Source: Mycolicibacterium peregrinum (GTDB taxonomy: Bacteria > Actinomycetota > Actinomycetes > Mycobacteriales > Mycobacteriaceae). Taken from it: a stretch of DNA of 64,000 nt. The stretch covers positions 62,001 to 126,000 of the forward strand of contig NZ_LZSY01000118.1 in NCBI RefSeq assembly GCF_001665625.1, written 5' to 3'. The stretch's first letter is position 1. Every line of letters begins with the position of its first letter. The notes below the pieces were generated by a model, which searched no databases, was not told where the DNA came from, and saw only the letters and a program-made list of their open reading frames with translations. The position numbers were made by a program, and so were the translations under genes. Positions 52,757 through 60,954 of the stretch are shown here, piece by piece.

Positions 52757-53964
52757 CGTTGGCGGCCGACCTCACCGACCTGGACAACTTCGCTGCCGGT
52801 TTTCCGCACGAGTTGTTCGCCGCGCACCGCCGCGAAGCGCCGGTGTACTGGCACGAGCCGACCGAGCACACCCCGGACGGCGAGGGCTTCTGGTCGGTGG
52901 CCACCCACGCCGAAACCATTGCGGTCCTACGGGACGCCGAGACCTATTCCTCGGTGACCGGCGGCTCCCGGCCCTACGGCGGCACGCTGCTGCAAGACCT
53001 GGCCATCGCGGGCCAGGTGCTCAACATGATGGACGACCCGAGGCATGCCGAGATCCGGCGACTGGTCAGCTCCGGGCTGACCCCGCGGATGATCAGGCGG
53101 GTCGAAGACGACCTGAGGGCGCGGACCCGCCGGCTGCTCGACGGGATCTCCCCGGGTGATCCGTTCGACTTCCTGGTCGACGTGGCCGCCGAGCTGCCGA
53201 TGCAGATGATCTGCATCCTGCTGGGAGTGCCTGAATCCGAGCGGCATTGGCTGTTCCACGCGATCGAGCCCCAATTCGACTTCGGCGGTTCCCGTTCGGC
53301 GGCCATGCCGCAGATGTCGGCCGAAGAGGCCGGATCGCGGATGTACACCTACGGCTCTGAGTTGATCGCGGCGAAGCGGGCCGAGCCCACCGACGACATG
53401 CTGTCGGTGGTCGCGAATGCGACGGATGCTTCTCTGTCTGACCTTGAGCTCTACCTGTTCTTCTCCCTGCTGTTCAGTGCAGGTGCCGAGACCACCCGCA
53501 ACTCGGTGGCCGGTGGGCTGCTGGCGCTGATCGAAAACCCTTCGCAGATGGCGTTGTTGCGTGAGGATCTGGGTGAACTGCCGACGGCAATCGAAGAAAT
53601 GGTGCGCTGGTCCTCGCCGTCACCGTCGAAGCGCCGCACCGCAACCCGGGCGGTGACGCTCGGCGGCTGCGACATCGAGCCAGGACAGAAGGTGCAGGTG
53701 TGGGAAGGGTCGGCGAACCGGGATTCACTGGTCTTCGCGCAACCGGACGTTTTCGACATCACCCGTAAACCCAATCCGCACTTGGGTTTCGGCTATGGCA
53801 TCCACTACTGCCTTGGCGCCAATCTGGCCCGGCTGGAGTTGCGGGTGTTGTTCGAGGAGCTCCTTCAGCGGTTCTCGGCGGCCCGTCTGGTGAAGCCCGT
53901 CGAATGGACCCGCAGCAACCGTCATACCGGTATCCGACATCTGGTGGTGGAGCTCGGGGCGTGA
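52753..53964 (+). CDS. cyp126: Cytochrome P450 126
   Basis: A 403-residue P450 almost collinear with M. tuberculosis CYP126 (Rv0778): LDNFAAGFPHELFAAHRREA, NMMDDPRH, I-helix FSAGAETTRNSVAGG, K-helix EEMVRWSSPSPSKRRTAT, heme FGYGIHYCLGANLA. Its place between purB and purC has led to suggestions of a nucleotide-related role; the substrate is unproven. GTGA overlaps at both ends join it to purB and to the anion-channel-like gene. Confidence 0.93.
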   Translation: MTLAADLTDLDNFAAGFPHELFAAHRREAPVYWHEPTEHTPDGEGFWSVATHAETIAVLRDAETYSSVTGGSRPYGGTLLQDLAIAGQVLNMMDDPRHAEIRRLVSSGLTPRMIRRVEDDLRARTRRLLDGISPGDPFDFLVDVAAELPMQMICILLGVPESERHWLFHAIEPQFDFGGSRSAAMPQMSAEEAGSRMYTYGSELIAAKRAEPTDDMLSVVANATDASLSDLELYLFFSLLFSAGAETTRNSVAGGLLALIENPSQMALLREDLGELPTAIEEMVRWSSPSPSKRRTATRAVTLGGCDIEPGQKVQVWEGSANRDSLVFAQPDVFDITRKPNPHLGFGYGIHYCLGANLARLELRVLFEELLQRFSAARLVKPVEWTRSNRHTGIRHLVVELGA

Positions 53965-54875
53965 AACCCGAGGCGTTCGCCGCGGTCATGGCGACCGGCA
54001 TCGTGTCGATCTCCGCGGGGCAGCACGGCTATGGCGTCATCAGTTGGCCGCTGGCGGTGCTCGCGGCGCTCGGGCTGCCGGTGCTGATGTACCTCGCCGT
54101 CCTCCGTTGGCCGTCCCTCGATCTGCAGAGCATCGACACTGTGGTCGGTTTGTTCACGTATGTGGCGGCGTGCGCGGTGGTGGCTGCCCGGTTCGCCGAG
54201 TACGGGCCCGCGCTGTGGATCCTGGGAGCGATGGGTCTTGCCGGCTGGCTGGCGCTGATCCCGATGCTGCTGGTGCAGATGCGGCGGCTGGGGCCGACCG
54301 GCCTGCGGGATCGTGCCCGTGGCACCTGGGAGCTGGCCAGCGTTGGGACGTCCGGGCTGTCACTCATCTTCGTCGCTGAGGGAATCGTGTTCTGGGGGTT
54401 CATCTTCTGGGGTGTCGCCCTGTGCCTGTACGGCGTGATGACTCTGCTCATCGCGTGGCGGGCACTCGGTGAGCCCGAGGTTCGGCGCAATGTGCCATCC
54501 GATCACTGGATCCTCATGGGTGGCCTGGCAATCGCAACGCTGGCCGGTGAGCACATCTACGGTGCGCTGCCACCCGGCCCGATTGCCGATGCGGTGCGCG
54601 TCCTCACCATCGCGACTTTTGTTGTTGCCACCGTGCAGATCGTGCCCCTGGCGATCACGAGCCGGCGCCAGATGCTCGACTGGCCCGCGGTGTTCCCGTT
54701 GGGCATGTACTCGGTGGCCGCATTCGGCCTGGCCCTCGAAACCGGTTGGAATGCACTGTCTGTCGTATCGCAGGTGTTCTTCTGGATCGCATTCGTGGCC
54801 TGGCTGGCGGTGGTTGTCGTGGTGGTCGGGCGCGTCGTTCGCCTAACCTCGGGGCATGGACTCAGGCCAGAATGA
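53961..54875 (+). CDS. TehA/SLAC1-family anion channel-like membrane protein
   Basis: 304 residues, about 10 membrane helices. The N-terminal AFAAVMATGIVSISAGQHGY and the repeated hydrophobic helices fit the TehA/SLAC1/C4-dicarboxylate transporter fold. GTG 53961 overlaps the cyp126 stop (GTGA); the open frame from 53904 is cyp126 in another phase. The last 20 bp overlap the DUF1707 gene. Tellurite or dicarboxylate transport is family annotation only. Confidence 0.78.
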   Translation: MKPEAFAAVMATGIVSISAGQHGYGVISWPLAVLAALGLPVLMYLAVLRWPSLDLQSIDTVVGLFTYVAACAVVAARFAEYGPALWILGAMGLAGWLALIPMLLVQMRRLGPTGLRDRARGTWELASVGTSGLSLIFVAEGIVFWGFIFWGVALCLYGVMTLLIAWRALGEPEVRRNVPSDHWILMGGLAIATLAGEHIYGALPPGPIADAVRVLTIATFVVATVQIVPLAITSRRQMLDWPAVFPLGMYSVAAFGLALETGWNALSVVSQVFFWIAFVAWLAVVVVVVGRVVRLTSGHGLRPE

Positions 54876-55443
54876 CCACCTCCGAGTCTCAGACGCCGAG
54901 CGCGCGAAGGTGGGACAACTGCTCGAACGCGCGGTAGCCGAAGGCATGATCACGCTCGACGAGTTCAGCGAGCGCTACGACGCCGCCCTGGCCGCCCGGA
55001 CCCGTGGCGAGCTGAATGCAGTTTTGGTCGACCTGCCGTTGGGGCGGCCGGCCGTACCGACCCCGGCTGCGGCACCCGAGGAGCTGCGCGGCTGGATGTC
55101 CTCGGTTGTGCGGCGTGGACAGTGGACGGTGCCGCCCGCCCTGCACATGACAACGCGGCTGTGCAGCACCACCCTGGACTTCACGTCGGCCGTCCTGAAC
55201 GGCCCGATCGTGGACATCGTCCTCGACGATTACTGCAGCTCGACAGAGCTCATCGTGCCGGCGTCGGCCACCGCCGACCTCAACGGCGTCAACGCCATCG
55301 CCGGCAGCGCCACCGTCAAAGTGCGCACCAGCCCGCCGTCGGACCAGCTGCACCTCGTCGTGCGCGGCCGTGTGCGGATGGGTTCTGTCACCGTGCGGCA
55401 CCCGTTCGGAAGCTGGCTGCGGCGCTTGAGCGGCACCGGATAG
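54856..55443 (+). CDS. DUF1707 protein with LiaF-like C-terminal domain
   Basis: 195 residues. The N-terminal DUF1707 module (LRVSDAERAKVGQLLERAVA, EGMITLDEFSERYDAALAAR) is followed by a Pro-rich linker and a beta-rich region (LDFTSAVLNGPIVDIVLDDY ... GSVTVRHP) like the LiaF/cell-wall stress domain. No membrane segment is obvious. Last gene of the purB-cyp126-tehA-like chain, just before the 92-bp repeats. Confidence 0.8.
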   Translation: MDSGQNDHLRVSDAERAKVGQLLERAVAEGMITLDEFSERYDAALAARTRGELNAVLVDLPLGRPAVPTPAAAPEELRGWMSSVVRRGQWTVPPALHMTTRLCSTTLDFTSAVLNGPIVDIVLDDYCSSTELIVPASATADLNGVNAIAGSATVKVRTSPPSDQLHLVVRGRVRMGSVTVRHPFGSWLRRLSGTG

Positions 55444-55458
55444 CCTCGCCGGGGCGAT

Positions 55459-55659
55459 CGTCAAACTTTTTGACGGTTCTGGTGAGGACTATCGGCCGGG
55501 AGTCTGGCCGGTGGTGGTCGTCTCTCGGTGCGACGCGTCGCACGGGACTTCGTCAAACTTTTTGACGGTTCTGGTGAGGACTATCGGCCGGGAGTCTGGC
55601 CGATGGTGGTCGTCTCTCGGCGCGACATGTCGCACGGAACTTCGTCAAACTTTTTGACG
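55459..55659. repeat. 92-bp tandem repeat of nested palindromes
   Basis: Two full units (55459-55550, 55551-55642; 87 of 92 bases alike) and the first 17 bp of a third (55643-55659), filling a 219-bp gap between converging genes. Each unit has CGTCAAA-CTT-TTTGACG at its head, an ATCGGCC-N8-GGCCGAT type repeat (55491-55512, 55583-55604) and a 16-bp palindrome (GTGCGACGCGTCGCAC at 55528-55543; GCGCGACATGTCGCAC at 55620-55635). The third head palindrome directly follows the stop of the Rv0779c-like gene. May act as serial terminators or as a protein-binding array. Confidence 0.9.
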
Positions 55660-55662
55660 AAA

Positions 55663-56286
55663 TCACTCGATACGGCGCAGGCGCATGCCGGCGGAACGCA
55701 GTTCCAGGGCGGCGAGGCCGCGAATGGCCCGCTGATCTTGACTGCGCCACGCGCCGACAGGGTCGTCCGACACCGCGGTCAGCTTGGCCAGCGGTCGGTT
55801 GGCCAGGGCCCGCAGCGCGAGCAGTTGTTCGCCGGCGCTCGTCGAGGCCAGGGTGATCGCGGTCCACTTGCGCCGGAAGAACCGCACCCGTAGGAACAGC
55901 CACGGCATGGCGACGAACAGGATCGGAGCGGCGGCCACTGCCAGGGCCAACACCCAGGCCAGCCAGCTCGCGGTGCTGTCCAGGTTGTGGCCGGCGCCGG
56001 CGATGTCGAGGGCGGCCTCGCTGGCGGCGCGCAACGGCTTGCTCAGTGTGTCGCCGATCAGCGGAACGTGGTCAGTGCTGTCGCCGGCCGATCCCAGGTT
56101 GTCGGCAACCCCGTTGGCGCCGCTCTCGACCTGCCTGCCGACCTCAGCGATGGTCGCCACCGCCGAATGCACGGCCATCCCGACCAATATCCACACCGCG
56201 ATCCACGTGATGACGGCCACGTCGCTGAACAACTGGGCCAACAAGCGGCCAGGTCTGCTGGCATAGGGCAGGTACCGCGATCTCAT
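55663..56286 (-). CDS. Membrane protein (Rv0779c-like)
   Basis: A 207-residue protein with two membrane segments: ~18-42 (LFSDVAVITWIAVWILVGMA) and ~105-132 (LAWVLALAVAAAPILFVAMP). The exported loop between them is rich in Gly/Asp. The C-terminal cytoplasmic tail is basic and helical. ATG 56286; longer frames run antisense to purC. Similar in size and place to M. tuberculosis Rv0779c. Function unknown. Confidence 0.8.
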   Translation of the reverse strand: MRSRYLPYASRPGRLLAQLFSDVAVITWIAVWILVGMAVHSAVATIAEVGRQVESGANGVADNLGSAGDSTDHVPLIGDTLSKPLRAASEAALDIAGAGHNLDSTASWLAWVLALAVAAAPILFVAMPWLFLRVRFFRRKWTAITLASTSAGEQLLALRALANRPLAKLTAVSDDPVGAWRSQDQRAIRGLAALELRSAGMRLRRIE

Positions 56287-56316
56287 GAGACCGATCCCAA
56301 CACATAGGCTGACCCA

Positions 56317-57204
56317 ATGCGTCCTGCTCTGTCCGACTACCAGCACTTGGCAAGCGGCAAGGTCCGTGAGTTGTACCGCATCGACGACGAGCACCTGCTG
56401 TTCGTGGCGTCCGACCGCATCTCGGCCTACGACTATGTCCTGGATTCGCAGATCCCGGACAAGGGCCGGATCCTGACGGCGATGAGCGTGTTCTTCTTCG
56501 ACCTGATCAGCGCGCCCAATCATCTCGCCGGGCCGCCGGACGACGAGCGCATCCCCGCCGAGGTACTGGGGCGCGCGCTGGTGGTGAAGCAACTGAAGAT
56601 GCTGCCGGTGGAATGTGTGGCCCGCGGCTACCTGACCGGTTCGGGGCTGATCGACTACCAGGCGTCGGGATCGGTGTGCGGTATCCCGCTGCCGCCCGGG
56701 CTGGGAGAGGCGAGCAGATTCGACGAGCCGCTGTTCACCCCGGCTACGAAAGCCGACATCGGTGACCATGACGAGAACATCGCGTTCGCGCAGGTGATCG
56801 AACTGGTGGGGCCGGTGCTGGCCGACCAGCTGAAGGAACGCACCCTGCAGACCTACCTGCAAGGTGCCGACCATGCGTTGACGAAGGGCATCATCATCGC
56901 CGACACCAAGTTCGAGTTCGGCGTCGACGGGAACGGCAACGTGGTGCTGGCCGACGAGGTGTTCACGCCGGATTCGTCCCGGTACTGGCGCGCCGAGACC
57001 TATCAGCAGGGTGTGGTTCAGGACAGCTTCGACAAGCAGTTCGTCCGCAACTGGCTGACCGGGCCGGACTCAGGCTGGGACCGGCACGGCGACACCCCGC
57101 CGCCACCGCTGCCCGAAGAGATCGTCGCAGCCACCCGGGACCGGTATATCGAGGCGTACGAACGGATTTCGGGCCTGCGGTTCGAGGATTGGATCGGCGC
57201 ATGA
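56317..57204 (+). CDS. purC: Phosphoribosylaminoimidazole-succinocarboxamide synthase
   Basis: A 295-residue SAICAR synthetase of purine synthesis. SGKVRELYRIDDEHLLFVAS and DRISAYDYVLDSQIPDKG at the N-terminus, VECVARGYLTGSG, and IADTKFEFGVDG plus DEVFTPDSSRYW in the C-terminal half. ATG 56317, divergent from the membrane protein gene across 30 bp. Its TGA overlaps the ptrB start (ATGA). Confidence 0.95.
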   Translation: MRPALSDYQHLASGKVRELYRIDDEHLLFVASDRISAYDYVLDSQIPDKGRILTAMSVFFFDLISAPNHLAGPPDDERIPAEVLGRALVVKQLKMLPVECVARGYLTGSGLIDYQASGSVCGIPLPPGLGEASRFDEPLFTPATKADIGDHDENIAFAQVIELVGPVLADQLKERTLQTYLQGADHALTKGIIIADTKFEFGVDGNGNVVLADEVFTPDSSRYWRAETYQQGVVQDSFDKQFVRNWLTGPDSGWDRHGDTPPPPLPEEIVAATRDRYIEAYERISGLRFEDWIGA

Positions 57205-59348
57205 CCCCGTCCGTGCAGCCTCCGGTCGCCAAGCGCGGCAACCACCGCCGCGAGCACCACGGTGATGTGTTCATCGACCCCTACGAATGGTTGCGCGACA
57301 AGGACAACCCCGAGGTGATCGCGCACCTGGAGGCCGAGAACGCCTACACCGAGGACGCCACCGGGCATCTGGAGCCGTTGCGGCAGAAGATCTTCGACGA
57401 GATCAAGGCCCGCACCAAGGAAACCGACCTCTCGGTGCCGATGCGCCGGAACGGCTGGTGGTACTACGCGCGCAGCTTCGAGGGCAAGCAGTACGCGGTG
57501 CATTGCCGGTGCCCGATCGGCGATCCCGACGACTGGACGCCGCCCCAGCTCGACGAGGGTGCCGAGATCCCGGGCGAACAGATCCTGCTGGACGAGAATG
57601 TCGAGGCCGACGGTCACGAGTACTTCTCGCTCGGCGCAGCCACCGTGAGTCTCGACGGCAATATCCTGGCCTACTCGGTGGACGTCCTGGGTGACGAGCG
57701 ATACACCTTGAAGTTCAAGGACTTACGCACCGGTGAGCTCTATGACGACACGATCGCCGGGATCGGCGCCGGTGGTACCTGGGCGGCCGACAGTCGCACC
57801 CTGTACTACACCACGGTGGACGACGCCTGGCGACCCGACACCGTGTGGCGGCACCGGCTGGCGTCGGGCCTGCCTGCCGAGAAGGTGTATCACGAACCGG
57901 ACGAACGGTTCTGGGTCGCGATCGGTCGCAGCCGCAGCGACAAATACCTCTTCGTCGCGTCGGGCAGCGCGGTCACCACCGAGGTCCGCTATGTCGATGC
58001 GACTGACCCGACCGCCGAGCTCACCACGGTGTGGGAGCGGCGCGACCTGGTGGAGTATTCCGTCGAGCACGCCGTGGTCGGGGGCGAGGACCGGTTCCTC
58101 ATCCTGCACAACGACGGCGCCGAGAACTTCATGCTGGTGGAAGCCCCGGTCAGCGATCCCAGCGACGTGCGCCCCCTGATCGAACACCGGTCCGATGTCC
58201 GCCTGGACGGCGTCGATGCGTTCGACGGTTTCCTGGTCATCAGTTACCGCAGTGACGCATTGCCGAAGATGGCGCTGTGGCCGCTGACCGCCGACGGCTA
58301 TGGCACGCGCGAGGAGCTGACCTTCGACTCCGAGCTGACCGCCGCAGGGATGGGTGGCAATCCGAACTGGTCCACCCCGAAGCTGCGCATCGGTGCGACG
58401 TCGTTCATCACGCCGGCGCGGATCTACGACCTTGACCTGGCCACCGGCGAGCGCACGCTGCTACGGGAGCAGCCGGTGCTGGGCGGTTACCGGCCGGAAG
58501 ACTATGTGGAGCGCCGGGATTGGGCGACGGCGTCCGACGGTGCCCGGGTTCCCATCTCGATCATCCACCGGGCCGGGTTGCAGTTCCCGGCGCCGGCGTT
58601 GCTCTACGGTTACGGGGCGTACGAGTCGTGTGAGGATCCGCGGTTCTCGATCGCCCGGTTGTCGCTGCTGGACCGCGGCATGGTGTTTGTGATCGCCCAC
58701 GTGCGGGGCGGCGGCGAGTTGGGCCGGCCGTGGTACGAGCACGGCAAGCTGTTGGAGAAGACCAACACCTTCACCGATTTCATCGCGGCGGCAAGCCATC
58801 TCATCGACACCGACGTGACCCGACCGCAGAATCTGGTGGCACTCGGCGGCAGTGCCGGTGGCTTGTTGATGGGCGCGGTGGCCAACATGGCCCCGGAGTT
58901 GTTCGCCGGAATTCTGGCCCAGGTGCCGTTCGTCGATGCACTGACGACGATCCTGGACCCGTCGTTGCCGCTGACCGTGACCGAGTGGGACGAGTGGGGA
59001 AATCCGTTGGAGGACCCCGAGGTGTACCGGTACATGAAGTCCTACACGCCCTACGAGAACGTGGCGGCACAGGACTATCCGGCCATCCTGGCGATGACCT
59101 CACTCAACGACACCCGGGTGTACTACGTCGAGCCGGCCAAATGGGTTGCCGCACTCCGGCATACGAAGACCGATGGTCATCCCGTGCTGCTCAAGACCGA
59201 GATGGTGGCCGGCCACGGCGGACTGTCCGGACGCTACGAGCGGTGGAAGGAAGCCGCGTTCCAGTACGCCTGGCTGCTAGCCGCCGCCGACGGCGACAAC
59301 TACGGCCGCGGCCAGGTACACAGCCTCTTCGGCGGTCCGAACACCTAA
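57201..59348 (+). CDS. ptrB: Oligopeptidase B (S9A), intact
   Basis: A 715-residue cytoplasmic serine oligopeptidase cleaving short peptides after basic residues. N-terminal beta-propeller region, then alpha/beta-hydrolase domain: nucleophile in GGSAGGLLMGA, Asp in TSLNDTRVYYVEP, His in VAGHGGLSGR, and YGAYESCEDPRF. A full single frame; in M. tuberculosis H37Rv the gene is split as ptrBa/ptrBb (recalled). Coupled to purC. The last 72 bp overlap the convergent DoxX gene. Confidence 0.93.
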   Translation: MTPSVQPPVAKRGNHRREHHGDVFIDPYEWLRDKDNPEVIAHLEAENAYTEDATGHLEPLRQKIFDEIKARTKETDLSVPMRRNGWWYYARSFEGKQYAVHCRCPIGDPDDWTPPQLDEGAEIPGEQILLDENVEADGHEYFSLGAATVSLDGNILAYSVDVLGDERYTLKFKDLRTGELYDDTIAGIGAGGTWAADSRTLYYTTVDDAWRPDTVWRHRLASGLPAEKVYHEPDERFWVAIGRSRSDKYLFVASGSAVTTEVRYVDATDPTAELTTVWERRDLVEYSVEHAVVGGEDRFLILHNDGAENFMLVEAPVSDPSDVRPLIEHRSDVRLDGVDAFDGFLVISYRSDALPKMALWPLTADGYGTREELTFDSELTAAGMGGNPNWSTPKLRIGATSFITPARIYDLDLATGERTLLREQPVLGGYRPEDYVERRDWATASDGARVPISIIHRAGLQFPAPALLYGYGAYESCEDPRFSIARLSLLDRGMVFVIAHVRGGGELGRPWYEHGKLLEKTNTFTDFIAAASHLIDTDVTRPQNLVALGGSAGGLLMGAVANMAPELFAGILAQVPFVDALTTILDPSLPLTVTEWDEWGNPLEDPEVYRYMKSYTPYENVAAQDYPAILAMTSLNDTRVYYVEPAKWVAALRHTKTDGHPVLLKTEMVAGHGGLSGRYERWKEAAFQYAWLLAAADGDNYGRGQVHSLFGGPNT

Positions 59349-59723
59349 CCGCGAGGTCATCGACTTCGGCGGGTCGGGCATGCGGGCCGCGTGGACGTTG
59401 GCCGGGAACATGGCCAGCATGAGCAGGAACAGGCAGACTGCCGCCGCCGTGCGGGTGGGCGGGTAGAGCAGGCCGATGGCGCCGGCCAACTCCAGTACGC
59501 CGGTGGCCGTCACCAGGATGCCGGGCGCCGGGAGAGCGGGCGGCACGATGGCGATCATGTCGCGCCGCAACGGATTGACGAAGTGTGCGACGCCGGTCAT
59601 GACGAACATCGCGGCCAGTCCCACGGCGATGGCCTCAGGCCAACTGTCGAGGTAGTGCACGCCTGCCAGTCCGATCACCCGGGCTGCCACGCTGCCGAGA
59701 ATCAGGGTCAGAAAGACGGCCAT
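59277..59723 (-). CDS. DoxX-family membrane protein
   Basis: A 148-residue protein with four membrane helices (FLTLILGSVAARVIGLAGVH; AIAVGLAAMFVMTGVAHFVN; GILVTATGVLELAGAIGLLY; AAAVCLFLLMLAMFPANVHA). AHFVNPLRRD and MFPANVHAA are typical of DoxX-like proteins, which link to thiol or oxidative stress. ATG 59723 preferred over TTG 59735. It overlaps the ptrB 3' end by 72 bp. Divergent from its probable TetR regulator. Confidence 0.83.
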   Translation of the reverse strand: MAVFLTLILGSVAARVIGLAGVHYLDSWPEAIAVGLAAMFVMTGVAHFVNPLRRDMIAIVPPALPAPGILVTATGVLELAGAIGLLYPPTRTAAAVCLFLLMLAMFPANVHAARMPDPPKSMTSRLGVRTAEEAVYLAAAVVVAVGGG

Positions 59724-59736
59724 CGCGGGCTCCAAT

Positions 59737-59786
59737 CTTGTCAGTGCCTAGATCGACACGCTACGCCTGATCTAGCCGCTGTCAAG
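59737..59786. promoter_or_regulatory. Long inverted repeat in the DoxX-TetR divergent region
   Basis: Two 18-bp arms (59737-59754, 59769-59786) match at 15 of 18 positions with a 14-nt spacer. The inner CTAGATC / GATCTAG and the outer CTTG / CAAG are exact. It fills most of the 85-bp gap. A strong candidate operator for the TetR gene at 59809. Confidence 0.65.
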
Positions 59787-59808
59787 ATGCGGGATTAGGA
59801 TGGACCAC

Positions 59809-60354
59809 ATGGGCTATCACCACGGCGACCTCAAGGCCGCGATCCTCGCGCAGGCCGCCGCCCTGGTGGCCGAACGCGGCGCCGACGGCATCTCGCTGCG
59901 CGAGCTCGCGCGTGCCGCCGGGGTCTCCCACGCGGCCCCGGCGCACCACTTCACGGACCGGCGCGGGCTGTTCACCGCCTTGGCCACCGAGGGGTTTCAG
60001 TTGCTGGCGGCGGCGCTGACGGGGGCCAGGCCGCAATTCATCGACGCCGCCAAGGCCTACGTGCGGTTCGCCCTCGACCATCCCGGCCACTACGAGGTGA
60101 TGTTCGACAAGTCGCTCTACGACGACACCGACCCCGAACTGGTTGCGGCCGCGTCGGCCGCGGGTGCGGAGTTGAGCCGCGGCGTCGGCACCCTGGCCGA
60201 CCCCAAGGCCGCAGCCGACCCGGAAAGCGCCGCACTCGCCGCATGGTCCCTGGTACACGGGTTTTCGATGTTGTGGCTCAACGATGCGATCGACACCGGG
60301 GGAGACCCGATCGCCAAAGTGGAGAGTCTGGCCGCGATCCTGTTCGACGGTTAA
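59809..60354 (+). CDS. TetR-family regulator
   Basis: A 181-residue TetR protein beginning MGYHHGDLKAAILAQAA, a start typical of this subgroup. HTH at ~30-55 (ISLRELARAAGVSHAAPAHHF). ATG 59809 has AGGA eight bases upstream; ATG 59800 abuts it. Probably represses the divergent DoxX gene and itself through the inverted repeat at 59737-59786. The glutathione-peroxidase-like gene 32 bp downstream may be co-transcribed. Confidence 0.85.
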   Translation: MGYHHGDLKAAILAQAAALVAERGADGISLRELARAAGVSHAAPAHHFTDRRGLFTALATEGFQLLAAALTGARPQFIDAAKAYVRFALDHPGHYEVMFDKSLYDDTDPELVAAASAAGAELSRGVGTLADPKAAADPESAALAAWSLVHGFSMLWLNDAIDTGGDPIAKVESLAAILFDG

Positions 60355-60386
60355 GGGGCGGAGCATCGTCCGCTAACCTCATTGCG

Positions 60387-60875
60387 ATGAGCCTCAACGA
60401 CATTCCTTTGACCACCCTCGACGGCAAACCGACGACGTTGGCCGAGTTGGCAACCGGCGCAGCGCTGGTCGTCAACGTGGCCTCAAAGTGCGGGCTGACA
60501 CCGCAGTACAGCGCCCTGGAGAAGCTCGCCCAGGATTACGCCGCACGCGGGCTCACCGTCGTCGGTGTGCCGTGCAACCAGTTCATGGGCCAGGAGCCGG
60601 GCAGCGCCGAGGAGATCCAGACCTTCTGCTCGACCACGTACGGCGTGACGTTCCCCCTGCTCGCCAAGACGGACGTCAACGGCGCCGACCGTCACCCGCT
60701 GTATGCCGAGCTGACGCAGGCCGCCGACGCCGATGGCGAGGCCGGGGACATCCAGTGGAACTTCGAGAAGTTTTTGCTCGCCCCGGGTGGCACGGTGACC
60801 AACCGGTTCCGTCCCCGCACCGAGCCGGACGCGCCCGAGGTCATCGCGGCCATCGAAGCGGTCCTGCCGGCCTGA
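60387..60875 (+). CDS. Glutathione peroxidase-family thiol peroxidase
   Basis: A 162-residue thioredoxin-fold peroxidase. The catalytic Cys (not selenocysteine) is in VASKCGLTPQY, Gln in PCNQFMGQEPG and Trp in IQWNFEKFL. CSTTYGVTFP carries the usual second cysteine found in thioredoxin-dependent members. Mycobacteria lack glutathione, so thioredoxin or mycothiol is the likelier reductant. ATG 60387; the frame from 60243 is TetR antiphase. Pairing with DoxX/TetR suggests a redox-stress group. Confidence 0.88.
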   Translation: MSLNDIPLTTLDGKPTTLAELATGAALVVNVASKCGLTPQYSALEKLAQDYAARGLTVVGVPCNQFMGQEPGSAEEIQTFCSTTYGVTFPLLAKTDVNGADRHPLYAELTQAADADGEAGDIQWNFEKFLLAPGGTVTNRFRPRTEPDAPEVIAAIEAVLPA

Positions 60876-60954
60876 TCGCAGGTCTATCCCAATGGACACT
60901 CGGCGTCAGAGTGTTCGACACCGTCCCGACATGTGACGTTGCCACACTGGCAGC

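Noticed and set aside
55459..55659. CRISPR-like array
   Set aside because: The 17-bp repeats are separated by near-identical 75-bp segments, not unique spacers, and there are no cas genes.
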